64,000 bases of DNA from Streptomyces sp. NBC_01264 (GCF_026340675.1 NZ_JAPEOX010000001.1:5394001-5458000), one strand, 5' to 3'; positions 7,850-17,302 are shown, numbered from the stretch's first letter. The notes: a model not told the origin generated them from the letters alone. Numbers and translations are program-made.

Positions 7850-9805
7850 TCAGTCCTCGCTGCCGGCGGCCGGCAGCTTGCTCTGGATCAGGTCCATGAC
7901 CGAGGAGTCCGCGAGGGTGGTGACGTCACCGACCGCGCGGTTCTCGGCCACGTCGCGCAGCAGGCGGCGCATGATCTTGCCCGAGCGGGTCTTCGGCAGC
8001 TCCTGCACGGGCAGGATCCGCTTCGGCTTGGCGATCGGGCCGAGCGTGGCACCCACGTGGTTGCGCAGCTCGCCGACCAGCGTGTCCGTCTCGGAGGCGC
8101 TGCCGCGCAGGATGACGAAGGCCACGATGGCCTGGCCGGTGGTCTCGTCGTTCGCGCCGACGACCGCCGCCTCGGCGACCGAGGGGTGCGAGACGAGCGC
8201 CGACTCCACCTCAGTGGTCGAGATGTTGTGGCCCGACACCAGCATCACGTCGTCCACCCGGCCGAGCAGCCAGATGTCGCCGTCCTCGTCCTTCTTGGCG
8301 CCGTCGCCCGCGAAGTACTTGCCCTCGAAGCGGGACCAGTACGTGTCGACGTACCGCTGGTCGTCGCCCCAGATGGTGCGCAGCATCGAGGGCCACGGCT
8401 CGGTGAGGACCAGGTAGCCGCCCCCGCCGTTCGGGACCTCGTTCGCCTCGTCGTCCACGACGGTGGCGGAGATTCCGGGCAGCGCGCGCTGGGCCGAACC
8501 GGGCTTGGTCTCGGTGACACCGGGCAGCGGGGAGATCATCATCGCGCCGGTCTCGGTCTGCCACCACGTGTCCACGATCGGGCAGCGGTCGCCGCCGATG
8601 TGCTTGCGGTACCAGATCCAGGCCTCGGGGTTGATCGGCTCTCCGACCGAGCCCAGGACGCGCAGGCTGGAGAGGTCGAACTTCGCGGGGATGTCGTCGC
8701 CCCACTTCATGAACGTACGGATCGCGGTGGGCGCGGTGTAGAGGATGGTGACGCCGTACTTCTGCACGACCTCCCAGAACCGGCCCTGGTGCGGGGTGTC
8801 CGGCGTGCCCTCGTACATCACCTGGGTGGCGCCGTTGGCGAGCGGCCCGTAGACGATGTAGGAGTGCCCGGTCACCCAGCCGATGTCGGCGGTGCACCAG
8901 TAGACGTCGCTCTCCGGCTTCAGGTCGAACACCGCGTGGTGGGTGTACGAGGCCTGCGTGAGGTAGCCGCCGGAGGTGTGCAGGATGCCCTTGGGCTTAC
9001 CCGTGGTCCCCGAGGTGTAGAGGATGAAGAGCGGGTGCTCCGCGTCGAAGGCCCGCGGCGCGTGCTCGGCGCTCTGCCGCTCCACGATCTCGTGCCACCA
9101 GACGTCCCGGCCCTCGGTGAAGGCGGTGTCCTGGCCGGTGCGGCGCACCACGAGGACGTGCTCGACCTGCGGGCACTTGGCGACGGCCTCGTCGATGGCG
9201 GGCTTCAGGGCAGAGGGCTTGCCGCGGCGGTAGCCGCCGTCGGAGGTGATGACCAGCTTCGCGTCGGCGTCCTGGATGCGGGAGGCGACGGCGTCGGCGG
9301 AGAAACCGCCGAAGACCACGGAGTGGGCGGCGCCGACGCGGGCGCACGCGAGCATCGCGACGACCGCCTCGGGGATCATCGGCAGGTAGACGGCGACCCG
9401 GTCGCCGGCCTGCACGCCCAGCTCGGTCAGGGCGTTCGCGGCCTTGGAGACCTCGTCCTTGAGCTCGGCGTAGGTGATCGAGCGGCTGTCGCCGGGCTCG
9501 CCCTCGAAGTGGATGGCCACGCGGTCGCCGTTGCCGGCCTCGACGTGGCGGTCCACGCAGTTGTACGCGACGTTCAGCTTGCCGTCAGCGAACCACTTCG
9601 CGAAGGGCGGGTTGGTCCAGTCGAGCGTCTCGGTGGGCTCGGTGTCCCAGCTCAGACGGCGCGCCTGCTCGGCCCAGAAGCCCAGCCGGTCCGCGTCGGC
9701 CTGTGCGTACGCAGCCTCGGTCACATTGGCGGCGGCGGCCAGATCGGCAGGCGGTGCGAACCGCCGCTCCTCCTTGAGCAGATTGGCCAGGCTTTCATTG
9801 CTCAC
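7850..9805 (-). CDS. acsA: Acetyl-CoA synthetase
   Basis: A 651-residue AMP-forming enzyme that activates acetate with ATP and CoA. The adenylate-forming P-loop motif YTSGTTGKPKG, the acetyl pocket motif WWQTETGAMM and the C-terminal catalytic lysine motif KTRSGKIMRR (the lysine that protein acetylation inactivates) are all present. I place the start at GTG 9805 because AAAGGGAGA lies just upstream; an in-frame ATG 21 codons earlier has no ribosome site. Length matches bacterial Acs. It sits next to nhaA as in Streptomyces and Mycobacterium. Confidence 0.96.
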   Translation of the reverse strand: MSNESLANLLKEERRFAPPADLAAAANVTEAAYAQADADRLGFWAEQARRLSWDTEPTETLDWTNPPFAKWFADGKLNVAYNCVDRHVEAGNGDRVAIHFEGEPGDSRSITYAELKDEVSKAANALTELGVQAGDRVAVYLPMIPEAVVAMLACARVGAAHSVVFGGFSADAVASRIQDADAKLVITSDGGYRRGKPSALKPAIDEAVAKCPQVEHVLVVRRTGQDTAFTEGRDVWWHEIVERQSAEHAPRAFDAEHPLFILYTSGTTGKPKGILHTSGGYLTQASYTHHAVFDLKPESDVYWCTADIGWVTGHSYIVYGPLANGATQVMYEGTPDTPHQGRFWEVVQKYGVTILYTAPTAIRTFMKWGDDIPAKFDLSSLRVLGSVGEPINPEAWIWYRKHIGGDRCPIVDTWWQTETGAMMISPLPGVTETKPGSAQRALPGISATVVDDEANEVPNGGGGYLVLTEPWPSMLRTIWGDDQRYVDTYWSRFEGKYFAGDGAKKDEDGDIWLLGRVDDVMLVSGHNISTTEVESALVSHPSVAEAAVVGANDETTGQAIVAFVILRGSASETDTLVGELRNHVGATLGPIAKPKRILPVQELPKTRSGKIMRRLLRDVAENRAVGDVTTLADSSVMDLIQSKLPAAGSED

Positions 9806-9942
9806 GACGCATCTCCCTTTCCCAGGGTGTCCGTTGTGTCCCCGGTTGTGTCCCCGGGCATAGCTCATCAGTCAATGGCCCGGGTGACAAGAGGTTGCCG
9901 TGAATTGGTGTAGACCTATTACCCCGCCGGGCCCACGTGCGA

Positions 9943-9980
9943 GTGGCCTCCTCCCGCGGCAGGGCGCGGAAGGAGGCCAC
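9943..9980 (-). terminator. Terminator downstream of the SulP-carbonic anhydrase gene
   Basis: Inverted repeat GTGGCCTCCT / AGGAGGCCAC with an inner CGCGG/CCGCG element. It lies between the SulP-CA stop (10088) and the acs start. Nothing else recognisable was seen in 9806-10087. Confidence 0.65.
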
Positions 9981-10087
9981 CGAGTGGCACGGATACGGGA
10001 GGGTATCGGTTCGAAGATCCCGTCGGCCCCCACTGGGTCCTTGGTAGGTCAGGTCCCGCGGGAGGTTCCGCGGCGGGTGCTGCCCGC

Positions 10088-12499
10088 TCAGCGGCGCAGC
10101 GCGCCCGCGCCGACGGTGTCGAAGACCCGGCAGTCGAAGAAGTCCTGCCCCTCCGACAGCAGGTAGGCCTGCGCCTCGCCGACGTGGAAGTACATCCCGT
10201 GCAGCTCCAGCGTGCCCTCGGCGAGCCGTCGGGCCACCGATTCGTGGGCCTTCAGGTGCTCCAGCTGCTGCACCACATTGGTCAGGCAGAGCTGCTCCAC
10301 GGCGTCCGCCGGCAGCCTCCCGGAGATCCGCGCCCAGGCGTGATGGCGGCTGGCCATCCGCTCCAGGCTCGGCAGCCCGTGCCGCAGCCACCTGCGCAGC
10401 GGGGTCATGGGCACCCCGGGCACGGAGTTGAGCAGTGCCTGCATGGCCCCGCACCCCGAATGCCCGCACACGGTGATGCTGTCCACCTGCAGGACGTCCA
10501 CGGCGTACTCGATGGCCGCCGCGACCGAATCGTCCGTGGACTCGGCCCCCGGGAGCGGGACGAGGTTGCCGACGTTGCGGACCGTGAACAGGTCACCGGG
10601 GCCGCTGGCCGTGATCATGCTGGTCACCAGACGGGAGTCCGCGCAGGTGAGGAAGAGCTGCGAGGGCCGCTGCCCCTCCCGGGCCAGCCGGGCCAGCTCC
10701 TCGCGCACGTGCGGAGCCGTGTCCCGCTGGAAGGCGCTGATCCCGTTGGCCAGTTGACCGGCGCCGCGCCCGCGGGGCCCGGCCGGCGGTGCCGGGGCCG
10801 GGGCGGGGGCGGGGTCCGGAGCCGCGGCCGGGCTCCCGACCGTCGCCTCGTCCGTACGGGCCTCGTCCGTACGGGCCACCGTGCCGCGGTGGTCGCAGTG
10901 GTTCTGCCACGGGGTCCAGGGCCGGCAGCACTGGTGATCCCCTCGCTGGGCGCCCCGCTCGGCGCGCTGGGCCTGCTCGGCCTCGGCGATCCTGGCCCCC
11001 GACCGGCCGGTGACCTCCAGCGACCCCCCGTGGGCCAGGTGGGAGTCCTGCCAGTCCTGGAGGGTCTCGTAGGCGGCGTGGTCCATGAAGGAGCCGTCGA
11101 GCTCGATCACCGCGTGCCCGTGGTGCGGGATCTGGTTCAGCACCCGGCTCAGCCGCGGTACCGCGAGGAAGGTCAACTGCCCGCGGGCCCACACCCGGTG
11201 GACCCCGCTGTCGAGCTGCTCGACGGTGATCCGGGTCCGGGCCAGGCGGTGCAGGGCCAGGGCGACGGCCATCGCGATGCCGATGGCGACGCCCTCCAGG
11301 ACCCCGCCGAGCACCACGGCCAGGATGGTCGTGGCGTAGACGAGGAACTCGCGGTGCCGGGTGACGGTGCGCAGGTGCGTGGCGCTCACCATCTGCACGC
11401 CCACCGCCATCACCAGCGCGGCGAGCGCGGCCAGCGGGATCAGGTCGAGGGCGGGGACGAGCAGCCCGGCGGCGAGCAGGATCCACAGCCCGTGCAGCAT
11501 GGACGAACGGCGGCTGACGGCACCGGCCTTGACGTTGGCCATGCTACGGACGGCGCCGCCCGCGACGGGCAGTCCGCCCAGCGCCCCGGAGATGATGTTG
11601 GCGGCGCCCTGGCCGCGCAGTTCGCGGTTGAGGTCGGCCCGTGCGGGACGCGTGCCGGTGCGCCGCTGGGTGGCGATGAGCTTGTCGGTGGCCACCGCCG
11701 AGAGCAGGGATTCCACGCTGCCGACCAGGGTGATGGTCAGGACGGCGGCGATGATGCCGAGGACCGGGCCCTCGGGCAGTTCGGGCAGCGCGTGGCTGCG
11801 CCAGGACGGCAGGTCCACCCGGGGCAGGCTGAGCCCGGCCAGGGCGGCGCAGGCCGTGGCGACGGCGACGGCGGCCAGCGCGGCGGGCACCTTGCGCAGG
11901 TTCCGCCCGGTGCGGCCCGGCAGCCGCGGCCAGCAGAGCAGGACGGCCAGCGTGAGCACGCTGACGCCGAGCGCGGCGGGATGCAGATCGGCCAATTGGT
12001 CCGGAAGTCCGCGGACATTGGCCAGGGCGGAGCTCTGCGGGGTGCCGCCGAGCACGATGTGCAGCTGCGCCAGCGCGATCGTGACGCCGACACCGGCGAG
12101 CATCCCGTGGACGATCGCCGGGCTGACCATCAGCGCGGACCGGGCGGTGCGCAGCGCGGCCAGGCCGAGCTGGCAGAGCCCGGCGAGCACCGTGATGGCA
12201 CAGGTGGTGCGCCAGCCGTAGTGCTGGATCAACTCGGCGGTGACGACCGTGAGTCCGGTCGCGGGGCCGCTCACCTGGAGCGGTGTCCCGCCGAGCCGTG
12301 CGGCCACGATCCCGCCGGCCGCCGCGGCGACGAGCCCCGCCTGGAGCGGGGCGCCGGTGGCCAGGGCGATGCCGAGGGAGAGCGGCAGGGCGATCAGGAA
12401 GACGGCGACGGAGGCGGAGAGGTCGGCCTGGAGGCCGGCCGGGACGCCTTTGGCGGAGGGAGGGGGGGGAGGGGAAGTGGGCGAGGGGGTGGCTGTCAT
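10088..12499 (-). CDS. SulP-family anion transporter fused to beta-carbonic anhydrase
   Basis: An 803-residue fusion. Residues about 20-430 are a SulP/SLC26 membrane domain with 10-12 segments (for example SVAVFLIALPLSLGIALATG). A STAS-like stretch follows (HAVIELDGSFMDHAAYETLQ), then a Pro/Ala linker (APAPAPAPPAGP), and from about 610 a beta-class carbonic anhydrase with zinc ligands in CADSR and GHSGCG. Coupling of CO2 hydration to bicarbonate transport is the expected role. ATG 12499 follows GAGGAGACGGGACCT; upstream in-frame codons lack a ribosome site. Confidence 0.93.
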   Translation of the reverse strand: MTATPSPTSPPPPPSAKGVPAGLQADLSASVAVFLIALPLSLGIALATGAPLQAGLVAAAAGGIVAARLGGTPLQVSGPATGLTVVTAELIQHYGWRTTCAITVLAGLCQLGLAALRTARSALMVSPAIVHGMLAGVGVTIALAQLHIVLGGTPQSSALANVRGLPDQLADLHPAALGVSVLTLAVLLCWPRLPGRTGRNLRKVPAALAAVAVATACAALAGLSLPRVDLPSWRSHALPELPEGPVLGIIAAVLTITLVGSVESLLSAVATDKLIATQRRTGTRPARADLNRELRGQGAANIISGALGGLPVAGGAVRSMANVKAGAVSRRSSMLHGLWILLAAGLLVPALDLIPLAALAALVMAVGVQMVSATHLRTVTRHREFLVYATTILAVVLGGVLEGVAIGIAMAVALALHRLARTRITVEQLDSGVHRVWARGQLTFLAVPRLSRVLNQIPHHGHAVIELDGSFMDHAAYETLQDWQDSHLAHGGSLEVTGRSGARIAEAEQAQRAERGAQRGDHQCCRPWTPWQNHCDHRGTVARTDEARTDEATVGSPAAAPDPAPAPAPAPPAGPRGRGAGQLANGISAFQRDTAPHVREELARLAREGQRPSQLFLTCADSRLVTSMITASGPGDLFTVRNVGNLVPLPGAESTDDSVAAAIEYAVDVLQVDSITVCGHSGCGAMQALLNSVPGVPMTPLRRWLRHGLPSLERMASRHHAWARISGRLPADAVEQLCLTNVVQQLEHLKAHESVARRLAEGTLELHGMYFHVGEAQAYLLSEGQDFFDCRVFDTVGAGALRR

Positions 12500-12734
12500 A
12501 GGTCCCGTCTCCTCGGGGGAGGGGTGAAGCGGCGGGATTCTCAACACTCGGTAAATGGACGGTAATGGAGAGTAAAGCCCAGTGGGGGGAAATGCGGGCA
12601 AACGGCCTAGGAATTAGCGCTCACGAGTGATTAGGCATTTTGTCCGGCTTGTCACACCTTCCTTAAAACGGACCGCATGGGACGTTGCGGCGCGGAAGTC
12701 CTGCGATGGAACTGCGAGGGAAGAGGTGCGGCGG
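12500..12734. promoter_or_regulatory. Divergent promoter region between SulP-CA and the lipoprotein gene
   Basis: A 235-base gap between divergent genes, locally AT-richer at 12535-12680 (for example TAAATGGACGGTAATGGAGAG and CTTCCTTAAAACGG), which suits two outward promoters. I could not assign individual boxes. A start for the lipoprotein gene could lie further upstream in frame, but the best ribosome site is at 12721-12727. Confidence 0.4.
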
Positions 12735-14084
12735 ATGACTGCCACCACGAAGAGGCCCGCCACGAAGAAGGCCGCCAGGAAGAAGATCGCCGGCGGCCTG
12801 GTGGCCACGGCGCTGGTCCTGGGAGTGGCCGGGTGCAGCACCTCGGAGCCCGCCGGCCGTCCGGCACCCGGAGGTCAGGCGGCCAGGATGGGCGCGCCCG
12901 CGCCGGAAGGCGCGGCGCCGGGCAGCGTCAAACGGCTCATCGGGGACGGCTCGACCGCGTACACGGGCCTGCAGCCGAACGTGCGGAAGGCGGAGAAGCT
13001 GAAGCCCGGCGAAAAGCCGCCCCAGTTCGTCGTGTATTCGTGGGACGGGGCGGGCGAGGACAGCCAGAAGCTCTTCTCGCATTTCCGCGAGGTCGGCAAG
13101 AAGTACAACGCCCGTATGACCTACTTCCTCAGCGGCGTGTACATGCTCCCGGAGGAGAAGCGTTCCCTCTACACGGCTCCCCAGCACTCCGCGGGCCGCT
13201 CCGACATCGGCTTCGGCGACCCCCAGGGCATCAAGGACACCGCCGAGCAGGTGCGCGGAGCCTGGCTCGAGGGCAACGAGATCGGCACCCACTTCAACGG
13301 CCACTTCTGCGGACCCGAGGGCGGCGTCGGGACCTGGTCCGTCGAGGAGTGGAAGAGCGAGATCAACCAGGCGAAGTCGTTCGTCAAGAACTGGAAGACG
13401 AACTCGCCGGCCCTGGCGGGCATGGAGGCGCTCCCGTTCGACTACGAGAAGGAGATGATCGGGGCCCGCACCCCCTGCCTCGAAGGCCAGAAGAACTTCA
13501 TGCTGGCGGCCAAGGAGATGGGCGGCTTCCGCTACGACTCCAGCGGCATCAGCAAGCAGATCTGGCCGAAGAAGACGGATGGCCTCTGGGACATCCCGCT
13601 CCAGCTGGTCCCCATGCCGGGCCGCGCCTTCGAAACGCTCAGCATGGACTACAACTACCTGGTCAACCAGTCCGGTACGACCACGCAGGGCGACCCCTCC
13701 CAGCACGCGTACTGGGGTGAGCAGATGCGCGACGGACTGGCCAAGGCCTTCGAGCGGACCTACCAGGGCAACCGCGCGCCGCTGATCATCGGCAACCACT
13801 TCGAATCCTGGAACGGCGGCACCTACATGCGCGCCGTCGAGGACTCCATCAAGACCATGTGCACGCAGAAGGACGTCCGCTGCGTGCCGTTCCGCGAGCT
13901 GGTGGACTGGCTGGACGCCCAGGACCCGAAGGCCCTGGAATGGATGCGCACCCTCGACGTCGGCGAGGCGCCGAAGGAGGGCTGGGACAAGTTCCTGACG
14001 GCGGGGCCGCCGGCCAAGCCGGCCGCCCCCGCCGGGGTCAAGCCGGCTGCGGAGCCGGCTGAAGAGAGTCAGAACGAGGAGTGA
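12735..14084 (+). CDS. Secreted polysaccharide-deacetylase-like lipoprotein
   Basis: A 449-residue lipoprotein. A basic N-region (TKRPATKKAARKK) is followed by a hydrophobic stretch and the lipobox VAGC at about residue 33, giving a membrane-anchored secreted protein. The mature part resembles a NodB/polysaccharide-deacetylase fold: the SWDGAGED motif supplies the metal-binding aspartate and GTHFNGHFCG supplies the two histidines. The C-terminus is Pro/Ala-rich. ATG 12735 follows GGAAGAGG. It is probably a cell-envelope glycan esterase, with the substrate unknown. Its 3' end overlaps the convergent ATPase gene by 47 bases. Confidence 0.8.
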   Translation: MTATTKRPATKKAARKKIAGGLVATALVLGVAGCSTSEPAGRPAPGGQAARMGAPAPEGAAPGSVKRLIGDGSTAYTGLQPNVRKAEKLKPGEKPPQFVVYSWDGAGEDSQKLFSHFREVGKKYNARMTYFLSGVYMLPEEKRSLYTAPQHSAGRSDIGFGDPQGIKDTAEQVRGAWLEGNEIGTHFNGHFCGPEGGVGTWSVEEWKSEINQAKSFVKNWKTNSPALAGMEALPFDYEKEMIGARTPCLEGQKNFMLAAKEMGGFRYDSSGISKQIWPKKTDGLWDIPLQLVPMPGRAFETLSMDYNYLVNQSGTTTQGDPSQHAYWGEQMRDGLAKAFERTYQGNRAPLIIGNHFESWNGGTYMRAVEDSIKTMCTQKDVRCVPFRELVDWLDAQDPKALEWMRTLDVGEAPKEGWDKFLTAGPPAKPAAPAGVKPAAEPAEESQNEE

Positions 14085-15048
14085 GCAGTTCCCGTAGGAC
14101 GAAACCGGGGTCGACCTGCTCGGCCAGGTCGACCCCGGTCTTCGCGTTGCCCCAGCTCTCGGCGTTGCGCAGGTGGAAGTGGACCATCTGCTCGGTGTAC
14201 CGCTCCCAGTCGCGGTGCGCGTAGGAGTCGTCCGCGGCGTCCTGCAGCGCCTGGAGGGCCAGCCGGTTGGTGGCCTCCAGCAGCTCGAAGGCGGCCGGGC
14301 GGCCCTTCTCCATCGCGCGCACCCAGTCCGACTGCCCGACGGTGACCAGCAGGTCCTCGCCGGCCTCGTCCTGGAGGAACTCGATGTCCTCCGGTCCCTG
14401 CACCTTGTTGCCGACGACCTTGAGCGTGATCCCGAAGTCCCGCGCGTACTCCTTGTACTGGCGGTAGACGGAGACGCCCTTGCGGGTCGGTTCGGCGACC
14501 AGGAAGGTCACGTCGAACCGGGTGAACATGCCCGAGGCGAAGGAGTCGGAGCCGGCCGTCATGTCGACCACGACGTACTCGTCCGGGCCGTCGGCGAGGT
14601 GGTTGAGGCAGAGCTCGACCGCGCCGACCTTGGAGTGGTAGCAGGCCACGCCCAGATCGGACTCGGTGAACGGCCCCGTCGCCATCAGCCGTACGGGCTC
14701 CCCGTCGAGCGTCAGGGTGCGCGCGCAGGCGTCGTAGACGGGGTTGTCCTCGTCGACGCGCAGCAGCCGGGAGCCGGTGCCGGGCGGGGTGGTCTTGATC
14801 ATCGTGTCGGCGGAGGCGATGCGCGGGTTGGAGCCCCGCAGGTAGTCCTTGATGAGGGGCAGGTGCGCGCCCAGCGCGGGCAGCGAGGCCGCGTCGTCCT
14901 CGCTGAGTCCGAGCGCGGTGCCCAAATGCTGGTTGATGTCGGCGTCCACCGCGACGACACGGGCTTCATTGGAGGCGAGGTGGCGGATGAAAAGGGAGGA
15001 CAGCGTGGTCTTGCCGCTGCCGCCCTTCCCCACGAAAGCGATCTTCAT
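14038..15048 (-). CDS. CooC/MinD-like P-loop ATPase
   Basis: A 336-residue ATPase of the SIMIBI class. The deviant Walker A, GKGGSGKTT, is at residues 7-15, the switch I region reads VDADINQHLG, and VVVDMTAGSD gives the Walker B region. CooC-like proteins use this fold for metal insertion and MinD/ParA for positioning; neither role can be assigned here. ATG 15048 begins directly with MKIAFVGKGG; a GTG two codons earlier is an alternative. It is divergent from the Fic-like gene and convergent with the lipoprotein. Confidence 0.83.
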   Translation of the reverse strand: MKIAFVGKGGSGKTTLSSLFIRHLASNEARVVAVDADINQHLGTALGLSEDDAASLPALGAHLPLIKDYLRGSNPRIASADTMIKTTPPGTGSRLLRVDEDNPVYDACARTLTLDGEPVRLMATGPFTESDLGVACYHSKVGAVELCLNHLADGPDEYVVVDMTAGSDSFASGMFTRFDVTFLVAEPTRKGVSVYRQYKEYARDFGITLKVVGNKVQGPEDIEFLQDEAGEDLLVTVGQSDWVRAMEKGRPAAFELLEATNRLALQALQDAADDSYAHRDWERYTEQMVHFHLRNAESWGNAKTGVDLAEQVDPGFVLRELLTPRSDSLQPAPQPA

Positions 15049-15127
15049 GTTCACAAAGCGTAGCGGGTCGGTGGCTTTGTGTGGTGTGCCTGAGTGAAGA
15101 AGGCCACTCCAAGGAGGGGTCGGTGCT

Positions 15128-16024
15128 ATGGGGGAGCAGTGCGTAGGCTCCTTACTTATGAGTAGCGCCTCTGCTTCCGCCGCCTCTTCGGCCGCCGCTT
15201 CCGCTTCCGCCTCCGCCGACCCGCTCGCCCCGCTGTCGGCTCTGCCGGGCGTCTCCGAGTCCGTGGAATCCGTACGCAAGGCCGTGGACCGGGTCTACGG
15301 CCACCGCGTCATGCGCCGCCGCGCGGTGGCGGTCGCCTCGGAGGCCGCGCTGCGCGGAGCGCGCGGGAGCGCGGCGCTGTCGGGGGCCGACTGGGCGCTG
15401 GAGGAGGTCCGGCGCCGGAGCGACTTCGGCTCGGAGCCGGAGGCCCGCACGGTGGGCGCGGCCCTGCGGCTGACGGCCGAGGCGGGCCAGCTGCTGAGCA
15501 TCTGGCGCCAGTCGCCGCTACGGGTCCTGGCGCGGCTCCATCTGGTGGCCTCGGGCTCCACGGCGGACGGTGACGTGGTCGGCCGGCCCCGACTGGCCGG
15601 TGAGCCGGTGGACGAGCCGCTGATCGATCTGCCCCTGCCCGACGCGCAGGAGGTGGCGGGCCGGCTGGACGGACTCTCCGGCCTGATCATCGCGGGCGGC
15701 TCCGCCCCGGCGCTGATCACGGCGGCGGTGGTGCACGGCGAGCTGCTGGCGCTGCGTCCGTTCGGTTCGTACAACGGCCTGGTGGCGCGGACGGCCGAGC
15801 GGATCGTGCTGATCAACAGCGGTCTGGACCCGAAGGCGATCTGTCCCGCGGAGGTCGGCCACGCGGAACAGGGTCGGGAGGCCTACCTGGAGGCCTTCAA
15901 GGGCTACGTCTCCGGCACCGCGGAGGGGATGTCGGCCTGGATCGCCCACTGCGGCCGTGCGATCGAGCTCGGGGTCCGGGAGTCGACCGCGGTCTGCGAG
16001 GCGCTTCAGCGCGGCGCGGCCTGA
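15128..16024 (+). CDS. Fic-domain-like protein with degenerate active site
   Basis: A 298-residue protein. The N-terminal 35 residues are a low-complexity Ala/Ser run. The core contains RPFGSYNGLVAR, which aligns with the Fic motif HPFxxGNGRxxR but lacks the catalytic histidine and the GNGR core, so AMP-transfer activity is doubtful. ATG 15128 lies ten bases after a perfect AAGGAGG; a later ATG at codon 11 is possible. In Streptomyces such genes are usually annotated as Fic-family or as oxidoreductase. It is expressed away from the ATPase gene, with a 79-base shared promoter region. Function unknown. Confidence 0.65.
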   Translation: MGEQCVGSLLMSSASASAASSAAASASASADPLAPLSALPGVSESVESVRKAVDRVYGHRVMRRRAVAVASEAALRGARGSAALSGADWALEEVRRRSDFGSEPEARTVGAALRLTAEAGQLLSIWRQSPLRVLARLHLVASGSTADGDVVGRPRLAGEPVDEPLIDLPLPDAQEVAGRLDGLSGLIIAGGSAPALITAAVVHGELLALRPFGSYNGLVARTAERIVLINSGLDPKAICPAEVGHAEQGREAYLEAFKGYVSGTAEGMSAWIAHCGRAIELGVRESTAVCEALQRGAA

Positions 16025-16432
16025 CGTTGGGCGTGGCGGGGAGGCCTGTCGGGGCGGAGGCGGAGGCCCTGCGGGGGCGGAACCGGGCCCGGACATGGTT
16101 GCGGCGACACCGTATTACTCTGGTGTCGCCGCTGGCACTTACGCCCAGTTACCAAGCGTCCTCGATGATTGCCCATCAGGTCGGGAGCTTTGCCCGTCAC
16201 CTGGTGCGGCTGGCCCGTAATCGACGGGTCGACGTCGCGTGGGTGCTCGGCGTTCATGCGTTTCGGTCCGTGGGCCATACTGCGTTTTAAAGATGATCCT
16301 CTCGGATGTTCTTTGGTCTCGCGGGCCTTGACTCCTTTGTACTCCGCTTCGGAGTGGAGCGAAACCCCTGGCCACATTTCTTTGCTTTCCGCCGCACATC
16401 AGGGCGTTTCGGGCGCCCTGTGTTCTCGCAGG
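16025..16432. other. Intergenic region with no supported gene
   Basis: About 400 bases between convergent genes. It opens with a GC-rich stretch (16030-16085), then a lower-GC part. One 41-codon plus frame (16165-16290, beginning MIAHQVGSFARHLVRLARNR) has coding-like composition but no ribosome site, so I do not call it. I see no clear terminator hairpin with a T run and no RNA gene. Confidence 0.4.
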
Positions 16433-17302
16433 TCAGCGGGGCGCGGCGGCGGCCAGTGCGCGTCGTCGGCTCGCGTACCAGACCAGTCCGGCGGTGGCCG
16501 CTGCGGCGCCCACCGCGGCGGCGGCGACCAGTGCCGGCCGTGCGGGCATCGACAGTCCCGGCAGCCGCTGCTTCAGCCGTACCGGCCGGTTGAACACCAG
16601 CACCGGCCACTCGCGGGCCACGGCCTCCCGGCGCAGGGCCCGGTCGGGGTTGACCGCGTGCGGGTGCCCGACCGCCTCGAGCATCGGGATGTCGGTCGCC
16701 GAGTCGCTGTACGCGTAGCAGCGCGCGAGGTCGTACCCCTCGGACTCCGCGAGTTCCCGTACGGCCTCCGCCTTGGTCGGGCCGTAGGCGTAGTACTCGA
16801 TCTCGCCGGTGAAGCAGCCGTCCTCGCCCACGACCATGCGGGTGGCGACGACCCGGTCGGCGCCCAGCATCTCGCCGATGGGCTCGACGACTTCGGCTCC
16901 GGAGGTGGACACGATCACGACGTCGCGGCCCGCCGTGTGGTGGGCCTCGATGAGGGAGGCGGCCTCGTCGTAGATCAGCGGGTCGATGAGGTCGTGCAGG
17001 GTCTCGGCGACGATCTCCCGGACCTGCTGCACGTTCCACCCCTTGCAGAGGGCGGACAGGTACTCCCGCATCCTCTCCATCTGATCGTGGTCGGCGCCGC
17101 CGGCCAGGTAGATGAACTGCGTGTAGGCGGTGCGCAGCACGGCCCTTCGGTTGATCAGGCCGCCCTGGTAGAAGGACTTGCTGAACGTCAGAGTGCTCGA
17201 CTTCGCAATGACCGTCTTGTCCAGGTCGAAGAAGGCTGCGGTGCGAGGCAAGGAGTGCGGCAAGGGCTGATTTTCCACGACCCGAGCATATGCGCCCACC
17301 AT
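16433..17302 (-). CDS. HAD-superfamily IB phosphatase (SerB-like) with C-terminal membrane segment
   Basis: A 289-residue HAD hydrolase. Motif I is FFDLDKTV near residue 27 (nucleophile DxD with KT), motif II is VSTSG, and the acidic motif is YSDSATDIPML. A predicted membrane helix sits near the C-terminus (ALVAAAAVGAAAATAGLVWY), so it is probably tail-anchored. The same family precedes the ssd/tad cluster in other actinobacteria (Rv3661 type). I start at ATG 17302; upstream in-frame starts to 17365 are possible and no strong ribosome site decides. Probably a small-molecule phosphomonoesterase. Confidence 0.82.
   Translation of the reverse strand: MVGAYARVVENQPLPHSLPRTAAFFDLDKTVIAKSSTLTFSKSFYQGGLINRRAVLRTAYTQFIYLAGGADHDQMERMREYLSALCKGWNVQQVREIVAETLHDLIDPLIYDEAASLIEAHHTAGRDVVIVSTSGAEVVEPIGEMLGADRVVATRMVVGEDGCFTGEIEYYAYGPTKAEAVRELAESEGYDLARCYAYSDSATDIPMLEAVGHPHAVNPDRALRREAVAREWPVLVFNRPVRLKQRLPGLSMPARPALVAAAAVGAAAATAGLVWYASRRRALAAAAPR

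Noticed and set aside
7730..9913. Long plus-strand frame of 727 codons opposite acsA
   Set aside because: Composition typical of an antisense frame (Val/Gly/Arg/Asp-rich), with no recognisable motif; the minus strand encodes acetyl-CoA synthetase with all motifs.
10184..12565. Long plus-strand open frame of 793 codons opposite the SulP-carbonic anhydrase gene
   Set aside because: It is a GC-rich shadow: low-complexity Gly/Arg/Asp/His composition, no domain, and the opposite strand encodes clear motifs of a known fusion protein.
14038..16024. ATPase plus Fic-like pair as a toxin-antitoxin system
   Set aside because: The genes are divergent rather than an operon, the Fic motif is inactive, and no antitoxin helix motif is visible. 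Both look like ordinary chromosomal genes.
16165..16290. 41-codon frame in the gap before the HAD phosphatase
   Set aside because: No ribosome site, no overlap with a transcript I can support, and no recognisable relative; left as intergenic.
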